In this document: positions 26,118 to 39,214 of the stretch, piece after piece
How positions within the stretch are numbered: the first letter of the stretch is position 1
How the letters are laid out: every line of letters starts with the position of its first letter
Assembly (NCBI GenBank): GCA_013365325.1
Contig: JABVXV010000083.1
Location: forward strand, 149,829 to 213,828
Direction: 5' to 3'
Length of the DNA stretch: 64,000 nucleotides
Source of the DNA: Dipetalonema caudispina
Lineage: Eukaryota > Nematoda > Chromadorea > Rhabditida > Onchocercidae
Position numbers and translations under genes: made by a program
Notes under the pieces: generated by a model
What the model saw: the letters and a program-made list of their open reading frames with translations, nothing else
Told to the model about the DNA's origin: nothing
Databases searched by the model: none

Positions 26118-29100
26118 TCATTTTTTCCTAATTCTGTTAACCTTAACATTTGTTGAAGCCACAGCAGGAAGTGTTTTCGGTGTTTCGTGCCCGGATTCCC
26201 TCAAATGAGCAAATAACTTAGTCCGAGATTCGAAAAATTCACCACAGCGATTACATGTACCATTTTTCTGATTTCTCTCCTCCGTCGCATTACTTTTAAC
26301 AGTCCCAGCTCTTTCTCTACGACTCCGAGCTGAAACTACTTCACTTTCTAAACAGTCATTATCATAAAAACATTTCTTTTAGTTTGTAAATTTGATCGAA
26401 GATTTGGAACCGAAAATTTTACCAGTACTATCCAAAAGTCACTTAATACTTTACCATTGAAGATGCAATTTTCCTAAATAATGTCATCCATCAGACTACG
26501 CTGCTTAATTTATCTGCTCAAAAGAACGCACCAAACATCAATTTCAAATTACAAAAAAATGAGCAATGCGAAATGAACGATTAGATTACTAGGGAATATC
26601 GAAGAGAGTAAACCATTTAAGTAATAATCAAAGATATCATTCATGGAGCAACAAAATGCAAAAATCTATAACATAAAAACCTTTATTATCAGGTCGCGAT
26701 ATTTTTGGAACTTCTTTCGACATTTCCAAAAAAATATTCATCTTATTAGTGTTTGAAGCATATTCCTCGTCGTGCCATTCAGTATCATTTTTAACGGACA
26801 TTTCATTCGTTTCGTTTCCCGATGTGCCTGGTTCACCTCTCAAATAATGCCGATTTAAAGTTATACGAAAATTAAAAATAAAAAGATGCAGAGAAGAACA
26901 GAAATATCATTAAAGCGGAACGTGGAAAAACTATAAGTGAAAAGAAGCTCATTACTCTTACCCATCCTCGTCGTTGGCTTTATCCGAATCGCATTCATCT
27001 TTTCTCTGTTCTCTTTGTTTTTGCTTTTTTGATTTCTTTTTACCTGTTTCAGCTTCCTCATTCTCAAAATCAGTCACCAGTAAGTTGGCATCATCCTCCT
27101 TCAAAGTAAAGTATTTAAACTTTGATGAGTAAGTAGTTTTATCTTATCTAAAATTAGTTCATACAAAGTTCATTTTAATATGGGAGATAACACCGAATAA
27201 TATGAGTTCTTCATTAAGATAATAAACTTCATCTAACTGAAAACACTTCATTGAAACTATATCAAAAATGAAGGTAATTTAATATGAAATCTGGCTACCT
27301 TTATATGTTTCTTTAATAATGCAACTGTATCCTTATGTTTTCTCGATCTCTTGTGATTGCCCATTGCCTTTCTATAATGTAGTTACATAAATTATTACGA
27401 AAGAATTACGCAAAACTTACTTCCAAAAGGACGAAAAGCGCATAAAAAACTGATCACTTACTCAGTTTTGAATGCTTTTTCACAAAACACACAATAAAAG
27501 TCCACTTCTTCGTGAAATTCCATTTCACTTCCGCTATTATCGTCTCCGAACTCAGCATCTAAAGCTTCCTCAATTTCACGTAAATTCTCCAGCTGCGACT
27601 GTCGAACTTCTTCCGGTTCCTTGTATTCATCAGCCTGACTTGAAAATGAAAGAAGATGGATAATCGAAAATGAAAGAAGATGGATAATTGGAACAATACA
27701 ATCAATGAAATATCCTTTTTAATAATTTTAAAATACTAATACTGTCAAAGCGTGTTGATTGTCAATACTTTTTTCTACACTAAATATTGTTAATCTTAAA
27801 AATCCTAAAATCACCTTAACTGTTGCAAAATCTTCAGTTTCCTGTTTTCCTCCGTCTTTCTTTCTTGCTCCAGTCGCCTCTCCACCAGTTCTTTTTTGTG
27901 TGCATGAACCCGTGGATCTCGCTTCCGTATGAATGCAACCAACGCCTTAAATGTGTATTGATATGAATCAATAAAGGTTCCCATTAAATGTCTTACCTAG
28001 GTATAAATATACTTTACTTCTCGTATAATTAAAGTGACAATTCCCGATATCCCAAAACATCATAGTCTAATGAAATGTGAGCTAATCTCAGCATTTCAAA
28101 CTACTTTAAATCTTGCACAAGGCTGCTAAAATATTTCAAAAACATTTTAAGATAACCCGAATTTCTTCGTTTCTTTCACGTTTGTTCGCTTCTCTCAATT
28201 TCTTGTTTTCTTTCTCCATCGCCCTAACAATACGACGATTTGTAGCATCACGTATGTCATATTTGTCTACCCATGCAAAGGACCGGACGGTGCAGAAAGT
28301 TCCCCAGAATGCATAGAATGGACCAACTATCTATAAAGTAACATATTCTATGAAAAATGGATTCCTAATCTTTGTGGTAGAACTGCAAAAGGAACAAATA
28401 TTCCTCTGTATTCTGAGTAACTATTTCTACTCTACAAGTCTAGTAATATTACCAAATGAATAACTCTGTAAAACTACGAATACAAAATATAAAACAAATC
28501 GTAACTAGACATACATCATCATAGGAGCTGTTCTCATCACCGAAGCTTGGATATGCCTGAGGTTTTCCACGCAGGAATTCATAATCTTCGGACGCCAATG
28601 TGTCGAAGACTTCTCTATATACATCATAAAAATTCTGTAATGTTTTCAGTCGAAAGATATCAACTTTATTTATTCCACATTGAACTTTATTCACAGGAAA
28701 ATTTTTTAAAATTTAACTCACTATAATGAAATCCCTAGAATTCTGGGAGAGAGAATTCCCTAGAGGGCATAAATGTTAAGAGATATTTCTGCTCTTACTG
28801 TTTTATTGTTATATTTATCTATTATACAATGTCTGACAGAAAAGTACTGCGAACAGAGTGCATAGTCCGCTTCTTCACCTTATGATTGCCATCAAACAAA
28901 GAAACTTACTTTATGACTGCCATCAAAACCGGAATAACAGGTCGATGTAAAATAAGGGAATAAATTAAGACTGTTGTCTTCATAATGCTCGTCAATTCCT
29001 AAACAACAACGAATACTTGTTCAAAGCATAAATTTTCATTTTTGTACAGAAATATTTTAAGTGAATTAAAACTGTGATCCAACCATAAGTTTCAACGACT

Positions 29101-29826
29101 CATCTGACAATTATCCTTCAATAGATTAATGCATAATATACAGTTACAGTGCTCCCAAAGAAGTTGCACTACAGAACAAAAAATTTCAGAACATACGATG
29201 ACAGTAGCACTAACTGCTGCTATCATATTGCAGCCGTCACCTGATTTATATAAGGTCGGTTTTTACCTCTATAATGAGCTATATTTTAATGCTATATTCC
29301 TAACTAGTACTGTACAGATAACATCAGTCGACTCTTATTACTACATATAGTTCAAGAAGCTTGCGAACAGCCACACACTGTTATTCCCCTTACAAATGCA
29401 ATTAAGAAATTCATATTGAAGAATTCAAACTGACCTCCTTTTAGAATGCTTTCTCTATGTCGATCGTACCAGGCTTTTTCATGTGGATCACTCAAAATAT
29501 CATATGCTTGTTGTATTAACGCAAAGTATCTAAAACAATCTTTTTGCGTAAGTTAAGAGGAACTACTATCGGGAATACAAGCACTTCAAAGCAAAACCAT
29601 CCCGTTGAATTTATGGAGATAAGTCTTATTAAGAAACACCAATGATTCTTCAATTTTGAGACAATGAAATCAGGAATCTGGATCTAGAACTTTACCTAGT
29701 ACATTCTTCCACATTAGTTGGATTTTTATCAGGATGCCATTTAAGAGCCAACTTCCGATAAGCCTTTTTGATCGTATCATCATCGGCATCACAATCAACC
29801 TCTAACACATCATAATGACATCGCAT
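26118..29826 (-). CDS. dnj-17: DNAJC21/JJJ1-type J-protein
   Basis: Eleven exons, in order: 29826-29696, 29529-29435, 28998-28910, 28634-28515, 28330-28157, 27945-27815, 27638-27462, 27371-27299, 27098-26962, 26838-26681 and 26347-26118 (TGA); 504 residues, near human DNAJC21 (531). The J domain (1-70) keeps the HPD tripeptide in KWHPDKNP, needed to stimulate Hsp70. [10 protein letters not shown] and [11 protein letters not shown] are family blocks. A charged coiled region leads to a C2H2 finger ([10 protein letters not shown]...NHKRSRKH, about 290-315), then a Lys/Glu-rich segment and a second finger ([23 protein letters not shown], about 460-482). Family role: J-partner of Hsp70 that releases Arx1/PA2G4-type factors from late 60S ribosomal subunits in the cytoplasm. 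All key residues are present. The acceptor of exon 10 (TTTGAG) is unusual. Confidence 0.95.
27642..27689. repeat. 24-bp tandem duplication at a 3' splice site
   Basis: Two head-to-tail 24-bp units, 27642-27665 and 27666-27689, differ only at the last base. They cover the polypyrimidine tract just upstream of exon 7 of the DNAJC21-like gene on the minus strand. The proximal copy carries the working TTTTCAAG; in the distal copy the corresponding bases are TTTTCGA, so its acceptor is lost. Confidence 0.9.
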
Positions 29827-29837
29827 CTCCTTTATTA

Positions 29838-29850
29838 TTCTAGAATACAC
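29838..29850 (-). promoter_or_regulatory. Candidate splice-leader acceptor, DNAJC21 gene
   Basis: On the minus strand GTGTATTCTAG precedes the start codon by 13 bases with no cis donor evident nearby. This is the pattern expected of a nematode trans-splice acceptor. It cannot be told apart from a cis acceptor by sequence alone. Confidence 0.45.
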
Positions 29851-31138
29851 GCTGGTAAATCGACATTTTATTCACTAAAAATTTAAAAGAAACTTTCAGA
29901 AATGTTGAAATAGTGCTGGCTAAATAACAATGTTTTGTCAATCGCGGCAACAAAATAGTTTGAAATTTATCACAAAATAAACGATAGCACAAATTGATGT
30001 TTACTGAAATTTACGAGGTGGGCAAAAACATAAATTGAAATGGCGAGTATAACTGAGGTATAAATTACTTCACAGACCTGCTTGTCCTTTCAATTACTGC
30101 TGAAGTGTGAGATATAACAGATATTTTTAAGCAGTGTCCTCTGACTTAAGAACTAATTCGACTAATAATTACGGAAACAAAATATGCAAAAAGTGCACAG
30201 TTGAGCATTAATCAACAATCGCTAGAGCGATGTTTCCTGCGACTAGATGCCAGCGACCAGAAAAAAAACCCAGGAAGGAATTAATGAAAATTTAATAAAC
30301 TTTAATTTCTGCCCTAAAAGATGTCTATGAATATACAATAGTTGCAAGAAAAGAGCAGCAAACTAAGATAAAATGAAAGTATAGCATGTAACAGTCTATC
30401 CACATTAAGAAACTTGAACTGTCAATAGTAATGAAAAGCTGATGAATCAACACGGTAACACTGTTATAGCTATATGCATATATATTATTAATGCAACAAT
30501 TTAATTAATGCCATATGTTAGATTGGTATATAGCAGAAGAAATCAAACACTTACATGAAGCACTGAAAAATTATATTGAAGCAAAATCACAATGGAAAAA
30601 TCATGAAGTATAAACACCTTAAAATACAAAAGTTCGCAACTTACTGTCAGTACGGCGGACTAAGTAAATATAAATATATCCGAAAAGCATCAAAATTTTT
30701 CGGACACATGAGATTCTCTGAAGCCTTAAACATCCAGAAAATCAATGTCTAATAAATAACAGTGACGATGGAAAACAAAGCATGAATGAAAAGTCAAATA
30801 GAATAAAAGAGTAAATATAATGAAAGCTTCTACTGAGTAGAATGACTATTTTATATCGGTCAATAATGAATACTAACAATTTAATGCATTAAAGCTAATG
30901 AAATTTTGTTCGCCGCCCTATTTAAACGGTTTGAGTTGTCCAATTTCTACATAAATTGACATGACAAAGCATTAATTACAGGCCGAAATATTAATAACCA
31001 ATGTATTTTTACGTTAAAAAATAATTCTAAAAGCAACAATTTATCGAATTTTAGTAAAAACTCTACTAAGCAAAAACTGAATTCACCTCTCACACAATCT
31101 TGGGAAATATACCTCTCAGTAAATGATATTTTAAAAAA
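29851..31138. other. Intergenic between two DnaJ-type genes
   Basis: About 1.3 kb between two minus-strand genes: 3' of the DNAJC16-like gene and upstream of the DNAJC21-like gene. AT-rich; no exon or RNA gene recognised. The distance is long for a classical nematode operon but not decisive. Confidence 0.45.
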
Positions 31139-34100
31139 TCATCGCAGATTATTAGGCCACTCAGGTACATAATACCGTCTAATAGAACCTTCTACCAAAC
31201 GATCCAACCAGTTCGGAAGACCATTCAGCACGTCTTCCAATTTTAGATGTCGTCCTTTGCGCAAAGTTTGAATCTATAATCAATTAATAATTCAATCTTA
31301 CACATGTAGAAAGTGGATGACAACATTAAGACACCGAAAACATTCAAAACTAAATTTAAAAAAAAAAATTCGAACTACAAATAGAATGTTCTACATTGAA
31401 TCGTCAACTTTATTCTAACCTCCTCTCGAGGTGCTTTGTCAATGTCGGAATCTTCGCTGCTAGAATCTTTACCATCATCATCAAAACCCAAGAAATGTTT
31501 TTTTCCAGGTGGTGTGTGCATCGGATGATACATGTTGAAATATAATTTCCAACCACAAAGCACAAGCACAGTTCCCAGCGTTTTACGAGGGTTTATATTT
31601 TTCAAGCGTTCATACATTGATGATCCATCTACAAAAATATTTAACATTCCAGAATTGACAGATCAAATAACAAAAGATTACTATGATTTCTGCTCTGATT
31701 CTGTAATTGCGGAATTTCGCACCATTTTTGTAATTCCACTTTTTTAGGGAAGGAAAACCATCACCATTTTATCGAGACGCCAATAACAGCAAGTAATGAC
31801 ACGAAACCATACAGATTTCTTTGCAAATGACGATGTTTAAAAGATGAAAAATTGCAACTGCAGTTACAAAATAAAACGAATACAATTTATAGGAAAGACA
31901 GCACAAGAAATTTTTAAACTTTCACCTGTTTGTCCACTTTCAGCTGGTAATGTATGCTCCAGGAGTTTACGGAACCACGAAAGATTTTTCTCCACCATTA
32001 AATAGCCAAATGAGAATGTTTTGTTGCTCAAAAGTTACATCATATTATTCAAGTTATTTACCAAAACAATAGAATAAAAATGAACAGATATAATACAAGT
32101 ATTGCAAAAACCGTTCACAGCGGAGCCTTACTTTCTAAATGGCCAAACATGCTTGGCAAACTGCGGTAGCAAAATATCCTTTGACTGTTCATCAACAAGA
32201 ACTACGATCGATCGACATCCAGGTTTCAGGAGTCTGATCATTCCAAAATATGTTTCTGCTCTCAATTCATGCATCATTGGTTCCATTTCGCGCATTATTC
32301 TAAAACAAGACTTTGAACTTCCTTAACTAATCCTGAAGAGAATCAGTTAAAGTAGCACTCCAAAAGTAGTGAAAAATCCAGACGGAACCATTTTATATTC
32401 AGTGAAAAGACTGCATAATTAATTTACCTTTGCTGTTTCTTGAGCACTCTGTTATTGTTAATTCCAGGTCCGACACGCGGATCTTCAGGATGCCACTGAT
32501 CATCATCATCAACATGTTTGTTATCCTTCTTCGATTCCTAAAATTATAAAGCAAAGCTGATCAATTTTGCTTAGCCTCAGTAAACAAACATACAAAAAAT
32601 AAATCTTCTTTTGAACTTTCGTTACCATTGAAAAGCTAAACAGCTGTCGTATTTTTTATAAGTTTCACACTGTAATTGAGTATGGATGATTAATAAACCT
32701 GTGAAACATAGCTGCGAGATTTTTCTTCCATTGAACTTGCATAACTCAATCCATAACCAATAAAGAATATAATCAACAATGTTCCTATAGCACTCAACAA
32801 CGGCAAAGCTTCTTCCTTGGTCAAACTAAACCATGTAGTTTCGAACATTCGTACGGCAGCACGCGAAATGCGAGTAAACCATGATGGCTGATATTCATCT
32901 AACTAAAATAATAGAAGCAAAGCCATTAAATTTAGCTATATTTCAGTACATTTCCAGGAGAGAGCAAAGTTCGTTTTAAATGGATTTTATGGCGTAGGCA
33001 CGAAATAATAAAAGGGAAAACTTGGTCCACAGGTACCATAAGGAGTCGTAATCGGGAAAAATGATAAACTGCCGTATTTAAACGACTACATAACTAAGCT
33101 TTTTTGATCATTTATCTCCAAAATAAATAGGAAAAAAAAAATGTACCAGTGGTTTAAGAGTTGTTTGATAATCTAATTTCATGATTCCTTTTAGATACGC
33201 CTCCAATTCCAACACAAGGTCACTTTCACTAATGCTCTCCTTTTTCGACCAGCGTTCGTTCAACCAAGCAAAACGAACTTTCTTTTGATCATAACGGCAA
33301 AGAATCAATAAACCACGTCCACTTTCCTATAAAAACAATTCTTGAATACTGAGGAACATTTACTTTAATACAAAACATGCACTCTCAATACAGCCTAAAC
33401 CGAATCAAGGCGACTACTCCTTAATTGCAGATGAAAGAGGTTAATATTTCTTAACAGATCATGAAACCATTGGTTCGCATTATCTTCCATGAGTTACCTA
33501 AACTGACAAGTAATGTCTACACATCAGATTGAAGATTTGCATATTTTCTCACGTTAAGTACTACTATGAAGCAACTGACTTGCAAAGAAGATCGTTCATT
33601 TGGCGATAATCCATCAAAGAAGTTCATAACAAACTCTTTTTGTTTATTGACATAAATATATGAGAACTGCAATCTTTCATTCTTGAAATCATCTCCACGA
33701 CTACGCACGAAATTGCGAAGTGATTCAATCTGCGACAGATCGCTGGATGAATCTGTTACTATGAGGACAACACAAAGGTTTCGCAAGGTTCGTGATGAGA
33801 TCGGACAAAGATCATCAAAATAAGACTGACTCGAAAGCTGTAAATACCTTATAAACGGTAAAAATAGTATATTTGCATAATAACACATGAGAGCACTGTC
33901 ACTCTAGATCTAAAATCCTCAGCTAGTATCCTGCTTACAAGCAGTCGTATTATTTGCTTAAAAAAATGTCCAATAATTGTAATTCTAAAAAAAAAAAAAG
34001 ATTTCCAAACGAAATTCTTACCCTCGGTAGAGTGAGATGCTTATTTCGTTCAATAAATTCTCCAATACTGTCGACATCAAACTGCTGACCATTGCTAACT

Positions 34101-36479
34101 GAAAGACGAGCAACCGGTCCTTCCTGAAACAGAACAATACTGTTCTATTCAAAATGTAAATTAATTCAACCTTTGGAACCGTAACATCTAATTCACATCC
34201 AAGTTTCTTTTGGTCAAACTGGACAAACAGATTTCCGAATTTCAACTTACTTGAGGAAAATCGTTAAAAATTAGAATATTTTCGCATTTGAAGCATGTAA
34301 TATCTAAAGCTTGTCGCATTTTTACAATTTCTGTACTTTGATCACTCAGGTAAACATAAGCAAATCGTGCAAAAGTTGAATATTTCATTGCACTAAGCAT
34401 GTAGCGGATTCGAGGATTCTCTTTGTTCCCGAAGATGACAACAGAAATCTGCAAAAACAAAGATAATTTCCAAAAAATATTAGGTACGAAAACATTAGAT
34501 GAGATTTAAGAAATTATACAAGTTCTACTTTTCAGCGAGTGAACCACTGTTACGTAATCTAACCATCATTGGAAAAAAAAACTCTCCAGAGTCCAGAAAC
34601 GCGTACCACAGCACCAACCTCAGTATGTCCAACTGTAATGTTCCTTATCAAACAGTGTTCGATGCTTCACTCCAGATTTACAATTAAAAAGAAGATAGAT
34701 CAACGGAAGAAACGCACCCTGTTCGAAGTTTGCCACTGATCAATAAAACGTCGCAAGCCATCATGATTTGTGATTTTCAGTAAGAAGGTATTTGGAATTA
34801 CATCACGCGCAAAAACACGAACAGCCTTGGCAGAAAGTGCTGTAAATGCGATCATTAATGCTACTCCTAATGAGACTTCAGAGAAGCAAATATAAAAAAA
34901 AAAAAAAAAAAAACAGAATATAATATCTTACGTTGCATCGAGCCTCGATAATGAAAAACTCGTCCTTCGACAACTACAACAATAGACGGCAGCCGCGAAA
35001 TCCGCATTTTTTCCAATAAATTACTATCAGTGATTGCATTAACTGTACCAATGCCATAACCTGCAACATTTGTCATGCAAAACCAAATTTTTTGGTCTCA
35101 GAACAAAAACAAAACACCGAAAACAACTGCTCCCTTTGAGTACAATATAACCGTGAAGTAAGCAGTGAAGAATAAAGTCTAAAAAAGACTGTTGGAAAAA
35201 AATCGGTGATTAAATGAATAATGAGAAATCTTACCAAGTGGTTCAAGATCGTTCACTACACTTTGCCAAATGGGTTCCAAATGGAAGCAAAGTTGGCAAT
35301 AACCGGAATATGCAAATATTATGATTGGCTGAAAATAGCTGCGTTCCAATAATGTGTGCGAAAATGTCCGCATGGAAATACGATGTCTTTGGAAAAAGGA
35401 ATTGCCATTATCGAAACCACCAAAACCGAAGCCAAACTGAAACAAAATTGAATGACTGCATATACAATGAAAAAGGAAAACGAATACTGCTAATTAATCC
35501 TAGTATGCAATAGCGTGGAGAAATTATAAGTTTAAAATTGACCGTTCTTAATCAATATTTACTCACAACTGCGAACGATGGGAAAAATTTTTTACAAGGT
35601 CAGTTATATAATGTTTCAGCAAATGTTTGCTTGCAAACAAAGCCGAAAATAGGCAAAAATAGTCAATTTTGTTCCATATGCATTAAACAAAATACAAACA
35701 GAATGATGATCGAATCCTATTACAATTGTTTGGAAACTGAAAAATCACTTACCAAATCATCGAATGGATGATGTGTATATGTATGACTAGAAGGTGGATC
35801 GTCGAATGAACCAAATTTATCGTAGCGTTCCTTTTTCAATGGATCTGAGAGAATCTGGAAAGCTGGACGTAAATTTGAAACGTAAAGAAATACTTGTAAT
35901 ACGTGTGTCCTAATTGCGAACGAAAAATACTTGTAATACATGTGTCCTAATTGCGTGTTTTTGAAATCGTTCAGGAACCGTCTACTTGAGACAATAATTA
36001 AAATGACTTATAAACATGAACCTCGTAAGCACGTGTGATAGCCATGAATTTCTCGTGTGAATCCGGTTTCTCGTTCTTGTCTGGATGCCTGCAACCATTC
36101 CTCATAACAAATACATTTGAAACAACTACATACATCCACCAAAATATTACCCTAGTTTAGATACGAAGTTTCAAATGATTTTTCTAACTGTTAGGTTACT
36201 TACTCACTTACTTACTATTTATTATCCAGTTTTAGGAATTATTTATATCTCGCAAAAGAAATCTTTCATAAGACTGAAAACGAAGAAAAATTTCTACCAT
36301 TCTTTAGCCAGTGCTTTATAAGCATATTTGATTTCCTTGATGGTAGCTTTGCGTGAGATACCCAAAACTTGATATGGATCTTCAATTTCTGTCGAAATTA
36401 TCTGATTTACATAACACAACGACAGTACCAAAGACAACAATAAATATTTCATATTACTTGATCTTTGTCGCTCATTCAT
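31139..36479 (-). CDS. dnj-8: DNAJC16-type ER J-protein with thioredoxin fold
   Basis: Sixteen exons, in order: 36479-36298, 36088-36022, 35854-35753, 35436-35235, 35060-34932, 34839-34718, 34448-34251, 34123-34022, 33837-33580, 33326-33147, 32902-32699, 32537-32428, 32299-32132, 32026-31926, 31628-31420 and 31273-31139 (TGA); 822 residues (human about 782). A signal peptide is followed by a J domain (about 33-100) with HPD (61-63) and a Gly/Phe-rich stretch. A thioredoxin-like domain carries YCQLC (cysteines 164 and 167). A long lumenal region leads to a membrane helix at about 545-567 (LLSAIGTLLIIFFIGYGLSY) and a soluble tail with an acidic DSSSEDSDID patch. Known for DNAJC16/ERdj8: an ER membrane protein that influences autophagosome size. 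Start is ambiguous: ATG at 36479 or ten codons on at 36452, where MKYLLLSLVLSLCYV is a cleaner signal peptide. Confidence 0.92.
35888..35955. repeat. 31-bp direct duplication in DNAJC16 intron
   Basis: Two 31-bp copies, 35888-35918 and 35925-35955, differ at one base and are spaced at 37 bases. They lie within a 167-bp intron between exons 2 and 3 of the DNAJC16-like gene. Confidence 0.9.
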
Positions 36480-39214
36480 AAATCAGAGGTAAATTAGACC
36501 TTTTCGTTGAATTCACTGGATTCTGAAATATCTTCTTGCACTTGAAAAGACAAAATTCACTGTACAGTTTTAGCCTCAACGACTTTGCAATTAAGCTTCG
36601 TTCTTAGCGGCAAATTACTGGGCTATTCTTACAATGATATGAAAGTAAGCTTTACCATTTCGGCATTCCTGATAATGATATCGGTACGATCATTACAATT
36701 AGTCGTTATGTAAGCACGGTTTTCAAATACTACTCTGACTAATCGTTTATTTGGCCTAAGTAAACTTGATCTAGCATTTCCTCATTTCCCGACGAAATAT
36801 TTGAATCAAATCTGCTAGGACCGAACAAAATTGCTCATACTTTCTACACTTTTTCTCAACAGTAACAAACAAACATCTCAGTAAAAATACTAAAAGAGTC
36901 TCAAAAAATCTTTATGAGAGATTCAATAATCAAACCTAAACAATTTAGACAATCTAAAGAAGACCAAAAACTATACATCTTTAAAAAAGCTTCTAACAAT
37001 GAATGCCTTTGTACGATAATTTTTCACAACGATCCCTTGTAGTGTGTGAATAATATTCGGCTTCAGATTCGTAATGAAATGATTGATTGGAGGTTAAGGC
37101 CTAAATTTGATTGAGAAATTTGTAAATATAATTTGTGGTGGTGAGTTTTTTGAATATTTTGCAATGAATTTACTTTCAGCAATATTTACTGTATTCATAT
37201 CATTCTAACAATTTCAGTGATTTTTGCCATATAACTGCTATAACTGTCAATAATATGCTTTACAGTAATTTCGCATTAATCATTCATTACGATATATTAA
37301 CTGAAAGTATCCCGACAAAAGTACTCAAATTGTCGAACTCTCCGTTGGAAATTTCATGAATTCATATTCAGATTTCATTTATGAATAAAAGACAGGCATG
37401 GAGTGAGAAGTTCACGAATTTTGTGACAGGAAAGCTTTGTTGAGAGTTCTCCTCAGTAAGAGATAAAAAGATACTGGAGGAAAAGTCCAGAATCCTCTTG
37501 AAATTCTTCACCTATTTACCATGTCGTTTTTTTTTTTCAAAAAGGTTAATATTCCGATCTGTTCGTCCCCTTCCCCTTCCAACTAAGTGGCGCTCTTGCT
37601 TTCCTTATTGGTAAGGTATTATAACGAAATGCCTGTTCTTCAAATATTGCAGTTACCATCACCCCCTACCTACCATCGTCACCATTATTATCAACCACAT
37701 CAGGATGACAATGGCAAATGGTACCCGGAAGAAGCGCACTTCTCTTTTTTCTCGTTCTTGCCGATTGATATAACACGTAGAGTATGGAAAAATGTCAGTA
37801 CCAGTTCTTTCATTATATTTCACACTATACGAAACATATGAGAATAAAAAGAATATAACAGAATTTTTTGCTCTTCCAAGAAGCGAAGATTTCGAAAATT
37901 TTTGTCAAAGCCCCTTCCAAACAATACAAAAAAAGAAAATTAAAATAAAGGCAACAATAATCGAAAAAATAAAAAAAAACATTAAATACAAATAATTGAG
38001 TGGTAGCAATGTATTTGACGTCTACAACAATTACGAAAATCAATTTCACTAACACAAACTGAATGGAAACGACGAAAAAATTGAGGTATATATTTTGTTG
38101 AAAACAAAAAATGAACCACGCATTGGGCGAATCAGTGGAAAGAAAATTTTAAAACAACATAAAGTTAAATACTATACGAAATACCATATAAAAACATAAG
38201 CATGAAAAATCGTAAGGTAGAATAGCGGAAATGGAGAAGATGAGAGGGGAAAGCGATAAACGTTGCTCACTCGTTTACTTTAGTTGTACAGGACAGACTG
38301 GCTAATTCCAGCTGTCAAAATTTCATCTAGACCAGTATCAATATGACGAATTAATGATAATGATAGTAACTACTAAGGATAACAACTTGATAAACATGAA
38401 CAACGAGAAAAAATCTTCACCGGATTAGTTGCAGACCTGCATATACCAAGAGACATGTACGTGAGTGGAAAAAGGATAGAAAGCAACATCGATAAAAATG
38501 AATCCAACCAATAAACTACAAACTGAAGAAATAGAGAAGTCTGAAACATCAGAAACATGCACAAACAGACATGTATCGCATATATGTTTTGGGCTATGAT
38601 AACAAAATAAATTATTTATTACTCTCTCAAGCCAATAAAAGAGAAAGAATTTGTGAAATCTGATAAATCTACCGCATCATCCTTCTTTCAAACAGAGTGA
38701 AATTTAAAAGATATTTTGAAATTGAAAAAATTAGAAGGATTCAGAAACAAGTATTTCTCCATTCAACTCATCAGCACTTTGATGATAATTTCTGATTTCA
38801 AACCAAAACATGGTCTTGCTCATCTTTATATTAATATTTTACGGCGTTCCTTTTTTAGAGCTAATCCCTTCTCCATTAACCACAGACTAGGAAATGAAGT
38901 TATAAAAAAGAAGTCGAATATATCGAGACAAAGGAGAAAACAGAAGAATAAAATTAACAATGTTTGAACAATATATTCAAGCTAGAATCTAAAGTTGTCC
39001 TTTCAATGATGATTTAAATCCGATTCGTTAAAGCAATAATTCAACTCTCCTTTTCAAGAATAAACGAATGCGATAGTTAAACATGACAAGATTCTTGAAT
39101 GCTTAGACAAATAGTAAATTTTTAATATCCAAAGCAAATGATGCAATTGGTGCCAAATCCAGACTGCCGTAGTACTAGGCAAACTGCACTACTTGAAATA
39201 GTTGCTCGTCAACT
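36480..39214. other. Intergenic: receptor 3' end to DNAJC16 promoter
   Basis: About 2.7 kb between two minus-strand genes. The 39.2 kb side should hold the 3' UTR of the nuclear receptor and the 36.5 kb side the DNAJC16 promoter. A less AT-rich patch at about 37550-37780 contains an 84-codon plus-strand frame (37587-37841) with no splice context or recognisable motif; it is treated as non-coding. Confidence 0.4.

Noticed and set aside
32950..32965. Resemblance to the start of a conserved microRNA (miR-87-like)
   Set aside because: Only about ten bases match, it lies in an intron, and no hairpin partner is visible.
37587..37841. 84-codon plus-strand frame in a less AT-rich patch
   Set aside because: No recognisable motif, no acceptor or donor in phase, and it lies where the receptor's 3' UTR is expected.
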